Of a stretch of 64,000 nt of DNA, positions 24,593 through 32,897 are shown piece after piece; within the stretch, counting starts at the first letter, position 1, and every line of letters starts with the position of its first letter. A model generated the notes under the pieces. It was not told the DNA's origin and made no database searches. It saw only the letters and a list, made by a program, of their open reading frames with translations. A program made the translations under genes and the position numbers. The stretch is taken from positions 1 through 64,000 of the forward strand of contig CALVYT010000005.1 in assembly GCA_944372345.1 (NCBI GenBank), read 5' to 3'. Source of the DNA: an uncultured Clostridia bacterium (GTDB lineage Bacteria > Bacillota > Clostridia > Christensenellales > Pumilibacteraceae).

Positions 24593-24964
24593 ATGAGAAT
24601 ACGATCGGACAACGGGAAAAACGGAGCGACGGGCTCCGCCGCTCCGGCGAAAGAAAAAATGACGGAAAAACAGCGCAGGATCGCGATCGTATGCACGGTC
24701 ACGGGCGTACTGCTGCTGCTCATCGCCGTGTTTGCGCTGATATATAACCTCGTTTCCATAGGGCGGCTCTCCGCCCGCCGCGCAGAGCTGGAAAGCAGGA
24801 GCGCGGAGCTTTCCGCGGCGATAGCCGCGGGCGAGGACAGGCTCGACTATATGGCAACGGAAGAATTCTTCGAGCGGTATGCGCGCGAATACCTCGGCTA
24901 CGTCTATGAAGGCGAAGAGATCTACGTCGGTACATCCGCCGCGGAGACTGACGGGGAGGCGTAA
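24593..24964 (+). CDS. divIC: Septum formation initiator, FtsB/DivIC family
   Basis: A 123-residue bitopic division protein. A basic cytosolic N-terminus (~1-35) is followed by one membrane helix (IAIVCTVTGVLLLLIAVFALIY, quoted in part, ~31-52), a coiled coil (~57-85, RRAELESRSAELSAAIAA) and the family ending YAREYLGYVYEGEEIYV. DivIC/FtsB forms a complex with FtsL and DivIB/FtsQ at the septum. GGAGG precedes ATG 24593. It lies 4 bp before ppx and probably shares its transcript. Confidence 0.88.
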   Translation: MRIRSDNGKNGATGSAAPAKEKMTEKQRRIAIVCTVTGVLLLLIAVFALIYNLVSIGRLSARRAELESRSAELSAAIAAGEDRLDYMATEEFFERYAREYLGYVYEGEEIYVGTSAAETDGEA

Positions 24965-24967
24965 GGC

Positions 24968-25825
24968 TTGGCTGCGGCGGTCATAGACATAGGCAGCGGA
25001 AGCGTGCGGATGCTGCTCGGCGGCAGGAAGCGCACGGTAATGACGAAGCTCGGCGAGGGATTGTGCTCGACGGGCAGGCTGTGCGGAGCCGCGATAAAGC
25101 GCACCGTAGCCGCGCTCAAACGGTTCGTGGACGAAGCCAGACGTTCCGCGAGCGACATTTACGTCTTTGCAACGGAAGCGGTCAGAGCGGCGGAGAACAG
25201 AGCGGAATTCCTCGGCGCGGCGGAGCGCGAATGCGGAGTGCCCATAGAGGTAATAAGCGGCAACGAGGAGGCGGAGATAGCTTTGCTCGGCGCAAGCGGC
25301 ACGGGCGATTCGACGGTCGTCGACATAGGCGGCGCGTCCGCGGAGATAGTCAGCGGCGACGGCTCGCAGCTGCTTTACGTCAAATCGCTCCCGCTCGGCG
25401 TGGTGCGGCTGACCGAACAGGCGGACGGCAACCCCGAACTTATACGCGCGTATGCCGCGAGCGGCATAGTCAGGTACGGCGACGTCAAACTGCGCGGCGA
25501 GCTTATCGGCGTGGGCGGCACGCTGACCTCGCTCTCGGCGATGAAACTCGGCTTGAAAAAGTACGACGCCGAAGCGGTGGACGGCACGCGGCTGACCAAG
25601 GACGACATATCCGCTCTCGCGGAAAAACTGATCTTGCTGGGCAGCGCGGAAAGGATCGGAGAGGAATATCCCGTGCTCCCCGAAATGCGCCGCGGACTGA
25701 TAACGGCGGGCGCGATATTCGCCGACGAACTGCTCGGGTACCTCGGCGCGGACGGACTGAACGTCAGCGAATCGGACAACCTCGACGGCTATCTGAAATA
25801 CAAACAGCGCGAAAGCGCGAAATAA
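24968..25825 (+). CDS. ppx: Ppx/GppA phosphatase family protein
   Basis: A 285-residue protein of the exopolyphosphatase/pppGpp phosphohydrolase family (sugar-kinase/actin-like fold), which hydrolyses polyphosphate or the gamma-phosphate of pppGpp. Motifs: AVIDIGSGSVRMLLG (residues 4-18), FATEAVRAAEN (~75), EEAEIALLGA, STVVDIGGASAEIV (~113) and the Gly-rich GVGGTLTSLSAMKLG (~180). At 285 residues it corresponds to the catalytic core without the C-terminal HD part of long Ppx. The start is TTG 24968 after GGGGAGG. A strong terminator follows. Confidence 0.87.
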   Translation: MAAAVIDIGSGSVRMLLGGRKRTVMTKLGEGLCSTGRLCGAAIKRTVAALKRFVDEARRSASDIYVFATEAVRAAENRAEFLGAAERECGVPIEVISGNEEAEIALLGASGTGDSTVVDIGGASAEIVSGDGSQLLYVKSLPLGVVRLTEQADGNPELIRAYAASGIVRYGDVKLRGELIGVGGTLTSLSAMKLGLKKYDAEAVDGTRLTKDDISALAEKLILLGSAERIGEEYPVLPEMRRGLITAGAIFADELLGYLGADGLNVSESDNLDGYLKYKQRESAK

Positions 25826-25836
25826 AAGCGTAAAAC

Positions 25837-25876
25837 AAAAGAGCGACCGGCGTCAATAAAGTCGGTCGCTCTTTTT
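25837..25876. terminator. Terminator between ppx and the minus-strand operon
   Basis: AAAAGAGCGACCG (25837-25849) / CGGTCGCTCTTTTT (25863-25876); A- and T-tracts on both sides make it usable in both directions. Confidence 0.85.
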
Positions 25877-25886
25877 CCGTGCTCCG

Positions 25887-26015
25887 TCATTCCGCCGCAG
25901 CCGCGCTGTAACCGCGCTCACCGCCGCACGAAACGGTACCGCATCCCGCCGCCGCGGCGGGAAGGACAATGCACAGCGCGATCAATACGATCGCGATCGT
26001 CTTTTTCGGTCTCAT
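25887..26015 (-). CDS. Small putative lipoprotein
   Basis: A 42-residue peptide: a basic start MRPKK, a hydrophobic stretch IAIVLIALCIVLPAAAAGC with the lipobox-like AAAGC, and a short tail CGTVSCGGERGYSAAAAE. If processed, only ~20 residues would remain, anchored outside. GGAGGG lies 8 nt before ATG 26015. It is the last gene of a four-gene minus-strand operon, 43 bp after the 218-residue membrane protein. No family is recognised; it might be a chance frame, but the ribosome binding site and signal argue for a gene. Confidence 0.5.
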   Translation of the reverse strand: MRPKKTIAIVLIALCIVLPAAAAGCGTVSCGGERGYSAAAAE

Positions 26016-26058
26016 CCATAACGCCCTCCGCGCCGAGTATGCGCGGACTGACGGGATA

Positions 26059-26715
26059 TTATTCGTTCTCCGCGCGGGGAGGCTCGCAGTCGACGATACG
26101 GACGGACGCGCCGTTTCGCTCAATGCGGCGCAGACCTTCTCCGCCCTCGGCGAGCGCGCGCCGCACTTCGCCGCCGCATACGCCGAGCTCCGCTTCGTCG
26201 AAGCACAGCCCGCAGAGATCGCCGAACTCTATCGCGAGCATGCCGTCGAATTCCAGCCCCGAGCAGTCGGCGAGAGGTACGACCGTCCGCTCGCCGCCGA
26301 GATCCACTATGACTTCCGTTTCGGTGAACTCCGCAAAGAACGGGCAGGGCGAGGGGAGCGCGCCGAGCGTCTGCTCGAATCTCCCGAAAAAGCGGGGAAG
26401 TATCTTTTTGCGCTTGGAGCGCGCTATCACTATATCCGTTATCGCAGCCGTAAGCGCGGCGGCCGCTATGACCGCGGCGCCGACGGCGAGAACGGCGAAG
26501 TGCGTATGCTCGTCGTCCGTCAGTGCGAAGAACGGCGCGAAAAGCGCGGCGGCGATGACGCCGACTGCGAGTTCGACCGCCGTTTTCACCGTAAACGCGC
26601 GCACGCAGCGGGAGAGGAGCGACCATTCCTCCGTCTGCCGCGCTTTCTGCACGCCGCGGTCGAACGTGCAGTTTATGACCGCGTCGTCCGCGGCGCAGGT
26701 TGTCGTTTCCGTCAT
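26059..26715 (-). CDS. Membrane protein of unknown function, YcxB-like layout
   Basis: A 218-residue protein: a short N-terminal domain (~1-40), two membrane segments (~44-66 and ~73-96), a basic turn ARSKRKK, and a beta-type C-terminal domain (~100-210) including FFAEFTETEVIVDLGGERTVV, which resembles the YcxB-type domain. Function unknown. It starts 4 bp after the 67-residue gene, with GGTGA as weak ribosome binding site, so translation is probably coupled. Confidence 0.6.
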   Translation of the reverse strand: MTETTTCAADDAVINCTFDRGVQKARQTEEWSLLSRCVRAFTVKTAVELAVGVIAAALFAPFFALTDDEHTHFAVLAVGAAVIAAAALTAAITDIVIARSKRKKILPRFFGRFEQTLGALPSPCPFFAEFTETEVIVDLGGERTVVPLADCSGLEFDGMLAIEFGDLCGLCFDEAELGVCGGEVRRALAEGGEGLRRIERNGASVRIVDCEPPRAENE

Positions 26716-26719
26716 ATCG

Positions 26720-26923
26720 TCACCAATCCAGTTTGGACAGACGCTTGGAGTTGTTCACCTTCACGTCGTCGTATTTGGAAAAATATTTTTCCTTGAAGCT
26801 GACGGGCAGGTCCTCCTCCGTTTCCGCTGCGATGAGGTCGGCAAGCTCGTCGGGCGTGAAGTCGGACATGCTCACTTCGCCGTCGTACTTTTCAAACAGC
26901 CGCATTATATCCCTTTCCGTCAT
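26720..26923 (-). CDS. Unknown 67-residue protein
   Basis: A small acidic-basic mixed protein, MTERDIMRLFEKYDGEVSM at the start, then DFTPDELADLIAAET and a C-terminus ending KLDW. No cysteine, signal or membrane segment. The start overlaps the stop of the MmcQ/YjbR gene by ATGA, and the next gene follows after 4 bp, so it is kept inside an operon and likely real. No family recognised. Confidence 0.6.
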   Translation of the reverse strand: MTERDIMRLFEKYDGEVSMSDFTPDELADLIAAETEEDLPVSFKEKYFSKYDDVKVNNSKRLSKLDW

Positions 26924-27306
26924 TCTTCCTCGCCTCCCGCGGGGCGCTTTTTGGGTTCGGTCAGCCGATAGCTGACGGACACGAGCGCCATTATCTCGTT
27001 TACGTCCGTGCTTTCGTCGAGCGGTACGGAGATCCAGTGCCGCTTGTTCATATGGTATGCGGGGAATATCTTCTTCCCGTCGCGTATGCCGTCGGCGAGC
27101 AGCGGATCGCATTTGAGATTGAGCGCGACCACGCTTTCCTTTCTCCCGAAATACCCGCCGGGCGCGTCCGTCAGCACGATCGCGAACCACTTCCTGTTCG
27201 TCGGGTGGCGGAATACGGGATAGTCGCCTTCGCCGAACGGATAGTCGGGGGAAATACCGTATTCATCGAATATCGCCTTTTCGAGTTTTACGAGCGGAGT
27301 ATCCAT
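26920..27306 (-). CDS. MmcQ/YjbR family protein
   Basis: A 128-residue MmcQ/YjbR protein. Typical features: an N-terminal helix with FDEYGISPDYPF, then DYPVFRHPTNRKWFAIV, LNLKCDP, and AYHMNKRHWISVPLD. The fold resembles DNA-binding CyaY-like domains, but the function in most bacteria is unknown. AAAGGAGG lies just before ATG 27306. It is the first gene of the minus-strand operon and its promoter faces away from that of hisH. Confidence 0.87.
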   Translation of the reverse strand: MDTPLVKLEKAIFDEYGISPDYPFGEGDYPVFRHPTNRKWFAIVLTDAPGGYFGRKESVVALNLKCDPLLADGIRDGKKIFPAYHMNKRHWISVPLDESTDVNEIMALVSVSYRLTEPKKRPAGGEEE

Positions 27307-27346
27307 ATCCGCCTCCTTTGCCGCGCGGCGGCGTTCTTCAACGAAT

Positions 27347-27375
27347 AATATACCACAATCGGCGGGACAATGCAA
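27347..27375 (-). promoter_or_regulatory. Promoter of the MmcQ/YjbR operon
   Basis: Minus strand TTGCAT (27375-27370), 17 bp, TATATT (27352-27347). Confidence 0.65.
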
Positions 27376-27384
27376 ATATTTGGC

Positions 27385-27413
27385 TTGACCTGCGCGGCGA
27401 TTTATTATATAAT
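27385..27413 (+). promoter_or_regulatory. Sigma-A promoter of hisHF-gatCAB
   Basis: TTGACC (27385-27390), 17 bp, TATAAT (27408-27413). The predicted start of transcription (27419-27421) falls on the GTG/ATG start codons, so the mRNA should be leaderless. Confidence 0.85.
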
Positions 27414-27421
27414 GGAGCGTG

Positions 27422-28021
27422 ATGATAACCGTGATAGATTACGGTGCGGGCAACCTGATGAGCGTTTCCAACGCGCTCGCCGCGCTCGGCGAAAAGTCCG
27501 AAGCGACGGGCGACGCGGACAGGGTGGCGCGCGCCGACAAACTCATACTGCCCGGCGTGGGCGCGTTCGGCGAATGTATGAAACGGCTGCGCGCGCTTTC
27601 GCTCGACGAGGCGATAAAGAGCGCCGTGCGGCGGGGAACGCCCCTGCTCGGCATATGCCTCGGCTTGCAGCTGCTGTTCGAGCGTTCGGAGGAGTTCGGC
27701 ACGCACGAAGGGCTGGGACTGCTGCCGGGCGGCGTTACGAAGCTGAAAGCGGGGAACAGACCGCTGCCGCACATTGCGTGGACGAGCATAGAGAACGTCC
27801 GCGGCAGACTGCTCGGCGGCATAGAGAGCGGCGAGTATTTCTATTTCGTTCACAGCTACTGCGTCCACGCCGCATGCCCCGGCGACGAGGCTGCGACGGC
27901 GGATTACGGCGAGACGTTCACGGCGGCGGCGGAACGCGACAACGTGTTCGGAGTGCAGTTCCACCCCGAAAAGAGCGGCTCGCGCGGGCTGGCGATCCTG
28001 AAAAATTACATCGGGATATGA
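27422..28021 (+). CDS. hisH: Imidazole glycerol phosphate synthase subunit HisH
   Basis: A 199-residue glutamine amidotransferase subunit that supplies ammonia to HisF in histidine and purine (AICAR) synthesis. The class I triad is intact: Cys in [12 protein letters not shown] (~79), His and Glu in [11 protein letters not shown] (~181-183). It begins [15 protein letters not shown], typical of HisH. GTG 27419 lies directly before ATG 27422; I use the ATG. hisF follows 13 bp later. No other his gene is near, so only the synthase pair is encoded here. Confidence 0.95.
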   Translation: MITVIDYGAGNLMSVSNALAALGEKSEATGDADRVARADKLILPGVGAFGECMKRLRALSLDEAIKSAVRRGTPLLGICLGLQLLFERSEEFGTHEGLGLLPGGVTKLKAGNRPLPHIAWTSIENVRGRLLGGIESGEYFYFVHSYCVHAACPGDEAATADYGETFTAAAERDNVFGVQFHPEKSGSRGLAILKNYIGI

Positions 28022-28034
28022 CGGGAGGTGAGCC

Positions 28035-28799
28035 GTGACATCGGTAAGGATAGTGCCGTGCCTGGACGTCAAGGACGGGCGCGTGGTAAAAGGAGTCAAT
28101 TTCGTCGATCTCGTCGACGCGGGCGACGCGGTGGAGAACGCCGTGCAGTACGAGCGGGCGGGCGCGGACGAGATAGTGTTTCTCGACATAACGGCGACGT
28201 ACCGCGGCGAAAACACCGTTGCGGATATGGTGCGCCGCGTCGCCGAACGGCTGTTCATCCCGTTCACCGTGGGCGGCGGAGTGCGCAGCACGGAGGATAT
28301 GAAAAACATCCTGCGCGCGGGCGCGGATAAAGTGGGGATAAACAGCGCGGCGGTCAGACGCCCCGAACTGATAAGCGAGGGCGCGGAACTGTTCGGCAGT
28401 CAGTGCGTCGTGCTGGCTGTGGACGCGCGCCGCCGGGCAAGCGGCGGCTGGACGGTGTATACGGCGGGCGGCAGACACGACGAGGGCATAGACGCCGTCG
28501 AATGGTGCGTCCGCGGCGAACGGCTCGGAGCAGGCGAGATACTGCTCACGAGCATGGATGCTGACGGCACGAAAAACGGCTTCGATCTCGAACTGCTCGA
28601 AAGCGTTACGAGAGAAGTGCGTATCCCCGTCATAGCGTCGGGCGGAGCGGGGAAAAAAGAGCATTTCGCGGAGGCGTTCGGCTGCGGAGCGAGCGCGGCT
28701 CTCGCGGCGTCGCTTTTCCACTTCCGCGAACTGGATATAGGCGAACTCAAAGAATATCTCGCGGCGCGCGGCATCCCCGTGCGTCCCGTGCGGAAATAA
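28035..28799 (+). CDS. hisF: Imidazole glycerol phosphate synthase subunit HisF
   Basis: A 254-residue beta-alpha barrel cyclase. Both catalytic aspartates are visible: [15 protein letters not shown] (Asp11) and LAVDARR (~Asp130); phosphate-binding loops are [10 protein letters not shown] and IASGGAG. It turns PRFAR plus ammonia into imidazole glycerol phosphate and AICAR together with HisH. The start is GTG 28035 after GGGAGGTGA. gatC follows 20 bp later, so the histidine pair and the amidotransferase genes form one operon. Confidence 0.96.
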   Translation: MTSVRIVPCLDVKDGRVVKGVNFVDLVDAGDAVENAVQYERAGADEIVFLDITATYRGENTVADMVRRVAERLFIPFTVGGGVRSTEDMKNILRAGADKVGINSAAVRRPELISEGAELFGSQCVVLAVDARRRASGGWTVYTAGGRHDEGIDAVEWCVRGERLGAGEILLTSMDADGTKNGFDLELLESVTREVRIPVIASGGAGKKEHFAEAFGCGASAALAASLFHFRELDIGELKEYLAARGIPVRPVRK

Positions 28800-28819
28800 C
28801 GGTTTTCGGAGCAGATCGT

Positions 28820-29113
28820 ATGGAAACGAAAATAACGAAAGAGATAATCGCGCATACCGCGAAGCTCAGCCGTCTGGAACTGACGGAGGAAGAAGAAAAA
28901 GGTATGGAAAAACATTTCGCGTCCGTTCTGGGCTGGGTGAAAACGCTGGACGCGTTCGACGCGTCGTCCGTCCCCGCCACGGCGCACATTTCCGACGCCG
29001 TGAACGTGCTTCGCGACGACGTGCCCGGCGAGCCGTTCGGCAGGGAGAAACTGCTCTCCTGCGCGCCCGAACGCAGCGAGGATTCCTATATCGTGCCGAG
29101 GGTGGTGGAGTGA
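28820..29113 (+). CDS. gatC: Asp-tRNA(Asn)/Glu-tRNA(Gln) amidotransferase subunit C
   Basis: A 97-residue GatC, the small clamp subunit of GatCAB. The family start IIAHTAKLSRLELTEEE and the C-terminal part LRDDVPGEPFGREKLLSCAPERSEDSYIVPRVVE (quoted only by ends: LRDDVPGEPF ... IVPRVVE) are as expected. The gene ends right at the start of gatA. Confidence 0.93.
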   Translation: METKITKEIIAHTAKLSRLELTEEEEKGMEKHFASVLGWVKTLDAFDASSVPATAHISDAVNVLRDDVPGEPFGREKLLSCAPERSEDSYIVPRVVE

Positions 29114-29115
29114 GT

Positions 29116-30543
29116 ATGAAAATAACGGATATGACTTTGCTCGGGCTCGTGCGCGCTATGGACGCGGGCGAGGTGACTTCCGTCGAAGCTACGGAAGCGA
29201 CCCTGAAAGAAACAGAGGAAAAGAAAGACCTCGGCGCATACGTCACGGTGTGCGCGGAGCGCGCGCTCGAAGAAGCGAAAGCGGCGGACGCAAGGCGCAG
29301 AGCGGGCGAAAGACTGCCCCTGCTCGGCGTGCCGATCGCAGTCAAGGACAATATCTGCACGGAGGGCGTGCGCACCACCTGCGCGTCGCGCTTTCTCGAA
29401 AACTACGTTCCGCCGTATGACGCGTTCGTCGTGAAAAAGCTGAAAAGCGCGGGCGCCGTTACGGTGGGCAAAGCCAATATGGACGAGTTCGCGATGGGGT
29501 CGGGGAGCGAATATTCCGCGTTTTACCCCGTTAAGAACGCCGTCGACAAGACGCGCGTCGCGGGCGGCAGCAGCGGCGGCAGCGCTGTCGCCGCGGCGTC
29601 GTACCAGGCGTTCGCCGCGCTCGGTTCGGATACGGGCGGTTCGATCCGCCAGCCTGCGTCTTTCAACGGCGTGGTCGGGCTCAAACCGACGTATTCCGCC
29701 GTGTCCCGCAACGGGCTGATCGCGTTCGCGTCCTCGCTCGACCAGATAGGTCCCATCGCCCGCACGGTCGGCGACTGCCGCGCGGTATACGACGTCATAA
29801 AGGGTCACGACGCGGGCGATTCCACGTCTTACGCGGGCGATCTCGACAAGGGCGAAAGGGTAACCTCGCTCAAAGGCAGACGCATAGGCGTGGCGAAGGA
29901 GTTCTTCGGCGAGGGGCTGGACGGCGAAGTGCGCGCCGCGGTGGAAAGGGCGATCGCGTTTTACGCGGAGCAGGGAGCGGAGATAGTCGAAACGAGCATA
30001 CGCAGCTTCGATATGGCGCTCGCGTGCTATTATATCCTGTCGAGCGCGGAAGCGTCGAGCAATCTGTCGCGCTACGACGGAGTCAAATACGGCAGGCGCG
30101 CGGAGGGTTGCAGGACGATAGACGACATATATTACAAGTCGCGCACGGAGTTCTTCGGCGCGGAGGTCAAGCGGCGCATAATGCTCGGCAACTTCGTGCT
30201 CTCGTCGGGATATTACGACGCGTTCTACCTGCGCGCGAGCAAGGCGAGAACGCTGATAAAACGGGATTTCGAGCAGGCTCTTTCGGGCTGCGACGCACTC
30301 ATAGGACCGACGGCGCCGACGACGGCGTACAGGTCGGGAATGAGCGAGGCGGATCCCGCGGCGGCGTATCTCGGCGACGTTTACACCGTCCCGGTCAATA
30401 TCGCGGGGCTGCCCGCGATCTCCGTCCCGTGCGGCAACGGCGGCAGCGGACTGCCGATAGGCATGCAGCTTATAGGCAGACCGTTCTGCGAGGAAACTCT
30501 GCTTTCTCTTGCGGAGATATACGAAAAGGAGTGCGGAAGATGA
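29116..30543 (+). CDS. gatA: Asp-tRNA(Asn)/Glu-tRNA(Gln) amidotransferase subunit A
   Basis: A 475-residue amidase-signature subunit that releases ammonia from glutamine. The Ser-cisSer-Lys triad is visible: Lys in GVPIAVKDNIC (~76), Ser in GGSSGGSAVAAASYQ (~152) and Ser in GSDTGGSIRQPAS (~176). Ammonia then goes through a channel to GatB. I use ATG 29116 with GGAG 5 nt upstream; a GTG at 29110 overlapping the gatC stop would add two residues. It overlaps gatB by ATGA. Confidence 0.96.
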   Translation: MKITDMTLLGLVRAMDAGEVTSVEATEATLKETEEKKDLGAYVTVCAERALEEAKAADARRRAGERLPLLGVPIAVKDNICTEGVRTTCASRFLENYVPPYDAFVVKKLKSAGAVTVGKANMDEFAMGSGSEYSAFYPVKNAVDKTRVAGGSSGGSAVAAASYQAFAALGSDTGGSIRQPASFNGVVGLKPTYSAVSRNGLIAFASSLDQIGPIARTVGDCRAVYDVIKGHDAGDSTSYAGDLDKGERVTSLKGRRIGVAKEFFGEGLDGEVRAAVERAIAFYAEQGAEIVETSIRSFDMALACYYILSSAEASSNLSRYDGVKYGRRAEGCRTIDDIYYKSRTEFFGAEVKRRIMLGNFVLSSGYYDAFYLRASKARTLIKRDFEQALSGCDALIGPTAPTTAYRSGMSEADPAAAYLGDVYTVPVNIAGLPAISVPCGNGGSGLPIGMQLIGRPFCEETLLSLAEIYEKECGR

Positions 30544-31964
30544 GCGGATATGTGCCTACGATAGGGCTGGAAGTGCATTGCGAACTGAAAACGGAAACCA
30601 AGCTGTTCTGTTCCTGCCGCAATAAATTCGGCAGCGAGCCGAACACGAACACATGCCCCGTGTGCGCGGGACACCCCGGCGTACTGCCCGTGCTCAACCG
30701 CAAGGCGGTGGAATACACCGTGCGCGCGGGCTGCGCGATAGGCTGCAAAATCAGCCGTTACAGCAAGTGGGACAGGAAAAACTATTTCTATCCCGATCTG
30801 CCCAAAGCATGGCAGACCAGTCAGTACGATCTCCCGCTTTGCACGGGCGGGGAAGTGAAGATAACCGTCGGCGGCGAGGAAAAGACGGTGCGGCTCAACC
30901 GCATACACCTCGAAGAGGACGCGGGCAAGCTCGTCCACGGCGCGGGCGGCACGGCGGTGGACTACAACCGCTGCGGCGTGCCGCTGATGGAGTGCGTGAC
31001 CGAGCCGGATATGCACAGCGCGGACGAAGCCGTAGCGTTCCTCGAAGAACTCGCATCGGTGTTCCGTTTCGCGGGGGTGTCCGACTGCCGTATGCAGGAG
31101 GGCTCCATACGCGCCGACGTCAATCTTTCGATGAGCCGCCCCGGCGAGCCGCTCGGCACGCGCACGGAGACCAAGAATCTCAACTCCTTCCGCAGCGTCC
31201 GCCGCGCAATAGAGGCGGAGATCCGCCGCCAGACGGAAGTGCTGGAAAGCGGCGGTAAAGTGGTGCAGGAAACCCGACGTTTCGACGACGCGACGGGCGA
31301 GGGGTACGGCATGCGCGGCAAAGAGGACGCGCAGGATTACAGATATTTTCCCGAGCCCGATCTGATGCCGGTCGTACTTTCGGACGACGACGTCGGGCGC
31401 ATACGCGCCTCTCTTCCCGAGCTTGCGAGGGACAGGCGGAAGCGATATACCGAACGGCTCGGCTTGCCGGCATACGACGCGGAGCAGCTTACCTGCGATC
31501 CCGCGGTGGCGGAACTGTTCGACGGCGCGGTGAACGCGGGAGCGAACGCCAAAAAAGCCGCCAACTACGTTATGAGCGAGATAATGCGCAAGGGCAAGAC
31601 GGCGGGCGAGGACGGAATAATAGTCGGCATAAGCGGAACGCAGCTCGCGGAACTGCTCGCGCTCGTGGATAAGGGCGAGATCAACCTTGTGTCCTCCCGC
31701 GACGTGCTGGACCGCATATGGCTGACGGATGAAACGCCGTCCGCGGCGGTGGACGCGCTCGGACTGCGCCAGAACAACGACGAGGGCGAGATAGAGAAAC
31801 TCGTCAGGGACATCGTGGCGGCGAACCCCGGACCCGCGGACGATTTCCGCAAGGGTAACGAAAAGGTGCTGTCGTTCTTCGTCGGTCAGCTTATGAAGGC
31901 GACGAAGGGCAAGACCAATCCGAAGATAGCGGGAGAACTCGTAAGGAAGGTGCTTTCGGAGTGA
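30540..31964 (+). CDS. gatB: Asp-tRNA(Asn)/Glu-tRNA(Gln) amidotransferase subunit B
   Basis: A 474-residue GatB, the kinase/transamidase subunit that activates and amidates mischarged Glu-tRNA-Gln or Asp-tRNA-Asn. Start GYVPTIGLEVHCELKT, zinc-type cysteines in CSCRNKFG ... CPVCAGHPG, YPDLPKAWQTSQYDLP, and the C-terminal tRNA-binding YqeY-like tail ending GKTNPKIAGELVRKVL. The organism therefore probably lacks a direct GlnRS and/or AsnRS route. It overlaps the next gene by GTGA. Confidence 0.97.
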   Translation: MSGYVPTIGLEVHCELKTETKLFCSCRNKFGSEPNTNTCPVCAGHPGVLPVLNRKAVEYTVRAGCAIGCKISRYSKWDRKNYFYPDLPKAWQTSQYDLPLCTGGEVKITVGGEEKTVRLNRIHLEEDAGKLVHGAGGTAVDYNRCGVPLMECVTEPDMHSADEAVAFLEELASVFRFAGVSDCRMQEGSIRADVNLSMSRPGEPLGTRTETKNLNSFRSVRRAIEAEIRRQTEVLESGGKVVQETRRFDDATGEGYGMRGKEDAQDYRYFPEPDLMPVVLSDDDVGRIRASLPELARDRRKRYTERLGLPAYDAEQLTCDPAVAELFDGAVNAGANAKKAANYVMSEIMRKGKTAGEDGIIVGISGTQLAELLALVDKGEINLVSSRDVLDRIWLTDETPSAAVDALGLRQNNDEGEIEKLVRDIVAANPGPADDFRKGNEKVLSFFVGQLMKATKGKTNPKIAGELVRKVLSE

Positions 31965-32812
31965 ACGTATACGACGAAGCCGAAAAGGCGCTCGGCGAAG
32001 CGCGCGCCGCGTTCGCGGACGCGTTCGGGCGGGTGAAAAACGCGAAGATAATCAAGTCGCAGCGCAACGAGTTCGCAATGCGGCTGAAATATCCGCTGCT
32101 TATGCTCGCGTGCTTTGCGATAGTCGCGGCGCTCGTCGTGATGCAGGTCGTGTTCGCCAATTACGACGCGCTCTATATCGTCTGCGAGTGCATCATATGC
32201 CTGGCGATGGCGGCTACCGTCGTGCTGCTTTCGATAACGTGGCATATCACGCGGCTGAACGCGCGCGCGGCGGAAACGATAACGTATTATGTAGGCGAGA
32301 GCGGCTCTCCGATATTGTATACGGAGATAACGAAAGGCGGCTGCAAGGTGGAATGGAAGGACGCGTGCCTGTACTTCCGCGGCGACGCGGCGGAGCTGTT
32401 CGAAGGCAACGGCAAGCAGTACGATCCGTTTTTGTATAAAAAGGTGCGCGGGCATTCGCGCGGTTACGCCCTGCTCGACTGCGGCAACCTGACTGAAACG
32501 TTCTTCAAGGGCTGCGAGGTGACGGAAGCTGAGGGCGGCAGGTATCGCCTCTCGTCGGGATTTTCCTTCGAGGTGGCGGAGGACGGCACGCTGTCGCGCT
32601 TTGCGATAGACGGTATGTACAGCGAGTGTTACGAGAACAACTTTCCGCTTTATGCGATCTTTTCGGTATCGCGCAGGTATCTGTTCTCGTACGAGTTCAC
32701 CGAGGTCAACGCGCCGAATTTCCGTATGCACCTGCCTGAGATCACCCGCACGGCGTGTGAATTTTATTTCGTCGATCCTCCCGAGGATCCGAAAGTGGTC
32801 GTCCCGAAATGA
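31961..32812 (+). CDS. Unknown membrane protein at the end of the hisHF-gatCAB operon
   Basis: A 283-residue protein with an N-terminal amphipathic region (~1-40), two membrane segments (~45-65 and ~70-95) and a soluble C-terminal domain (~100-280) rich in beta-type residues and aromatic pairs (YFRGDAAELFEGNGKQY, FSFEVAEDG, PLYAIFSVSRRYLFSYEF). No family recognised. It starts with GTG overlapping the gatB stop, so it is translated with the operon. A GC-rich hairpin follows. Confidence 0.65.
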   Translation: MNVYDEAEKALGEARAAFADAFGRVKNAKIIKSQRNEFAMRLKYPLLMLACFAIVAALVVMQVVFANYDALYIVCECIICLAMAATVVLLSITWHITRLNARAAETITYYVGESGSPILYTEITKGGCKVEWKDACLYFRGDAAELFEGNGKQYDPFLYKKVRGHSRGYALLDCGNLTETFFKGCEVTEAEGGRYRLSSGFSFEVAEDGTLSRFAIDGMYSECYENNFPLYAIFSVSRRYLFSYEFTEVNAPNFRMHLPEITRTACEFYFVDPPEDPKVVVPK

Positions 32813-32835
32813 CGGACGCATAAACGACGCGAGCA

Positions 32836-32865
32836 GCGGCTCCGCCTTTTACCGGGCGGAGCCGC
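32836..32865 (+). terminator. Probable terminator after the gatCAB operon
   Basis: Eleven-bp stem GCGGCTCCGCC (32836-32846) / GGCGGAGCCGC (32855-32865), then CGTTTGCGTTTTG; the T-tract is interrupted. Confidence 0.6.
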
Positions 32866-32897
32866 CGTTTGCGTTTTGAGCAGCGCGTTCCACATAT

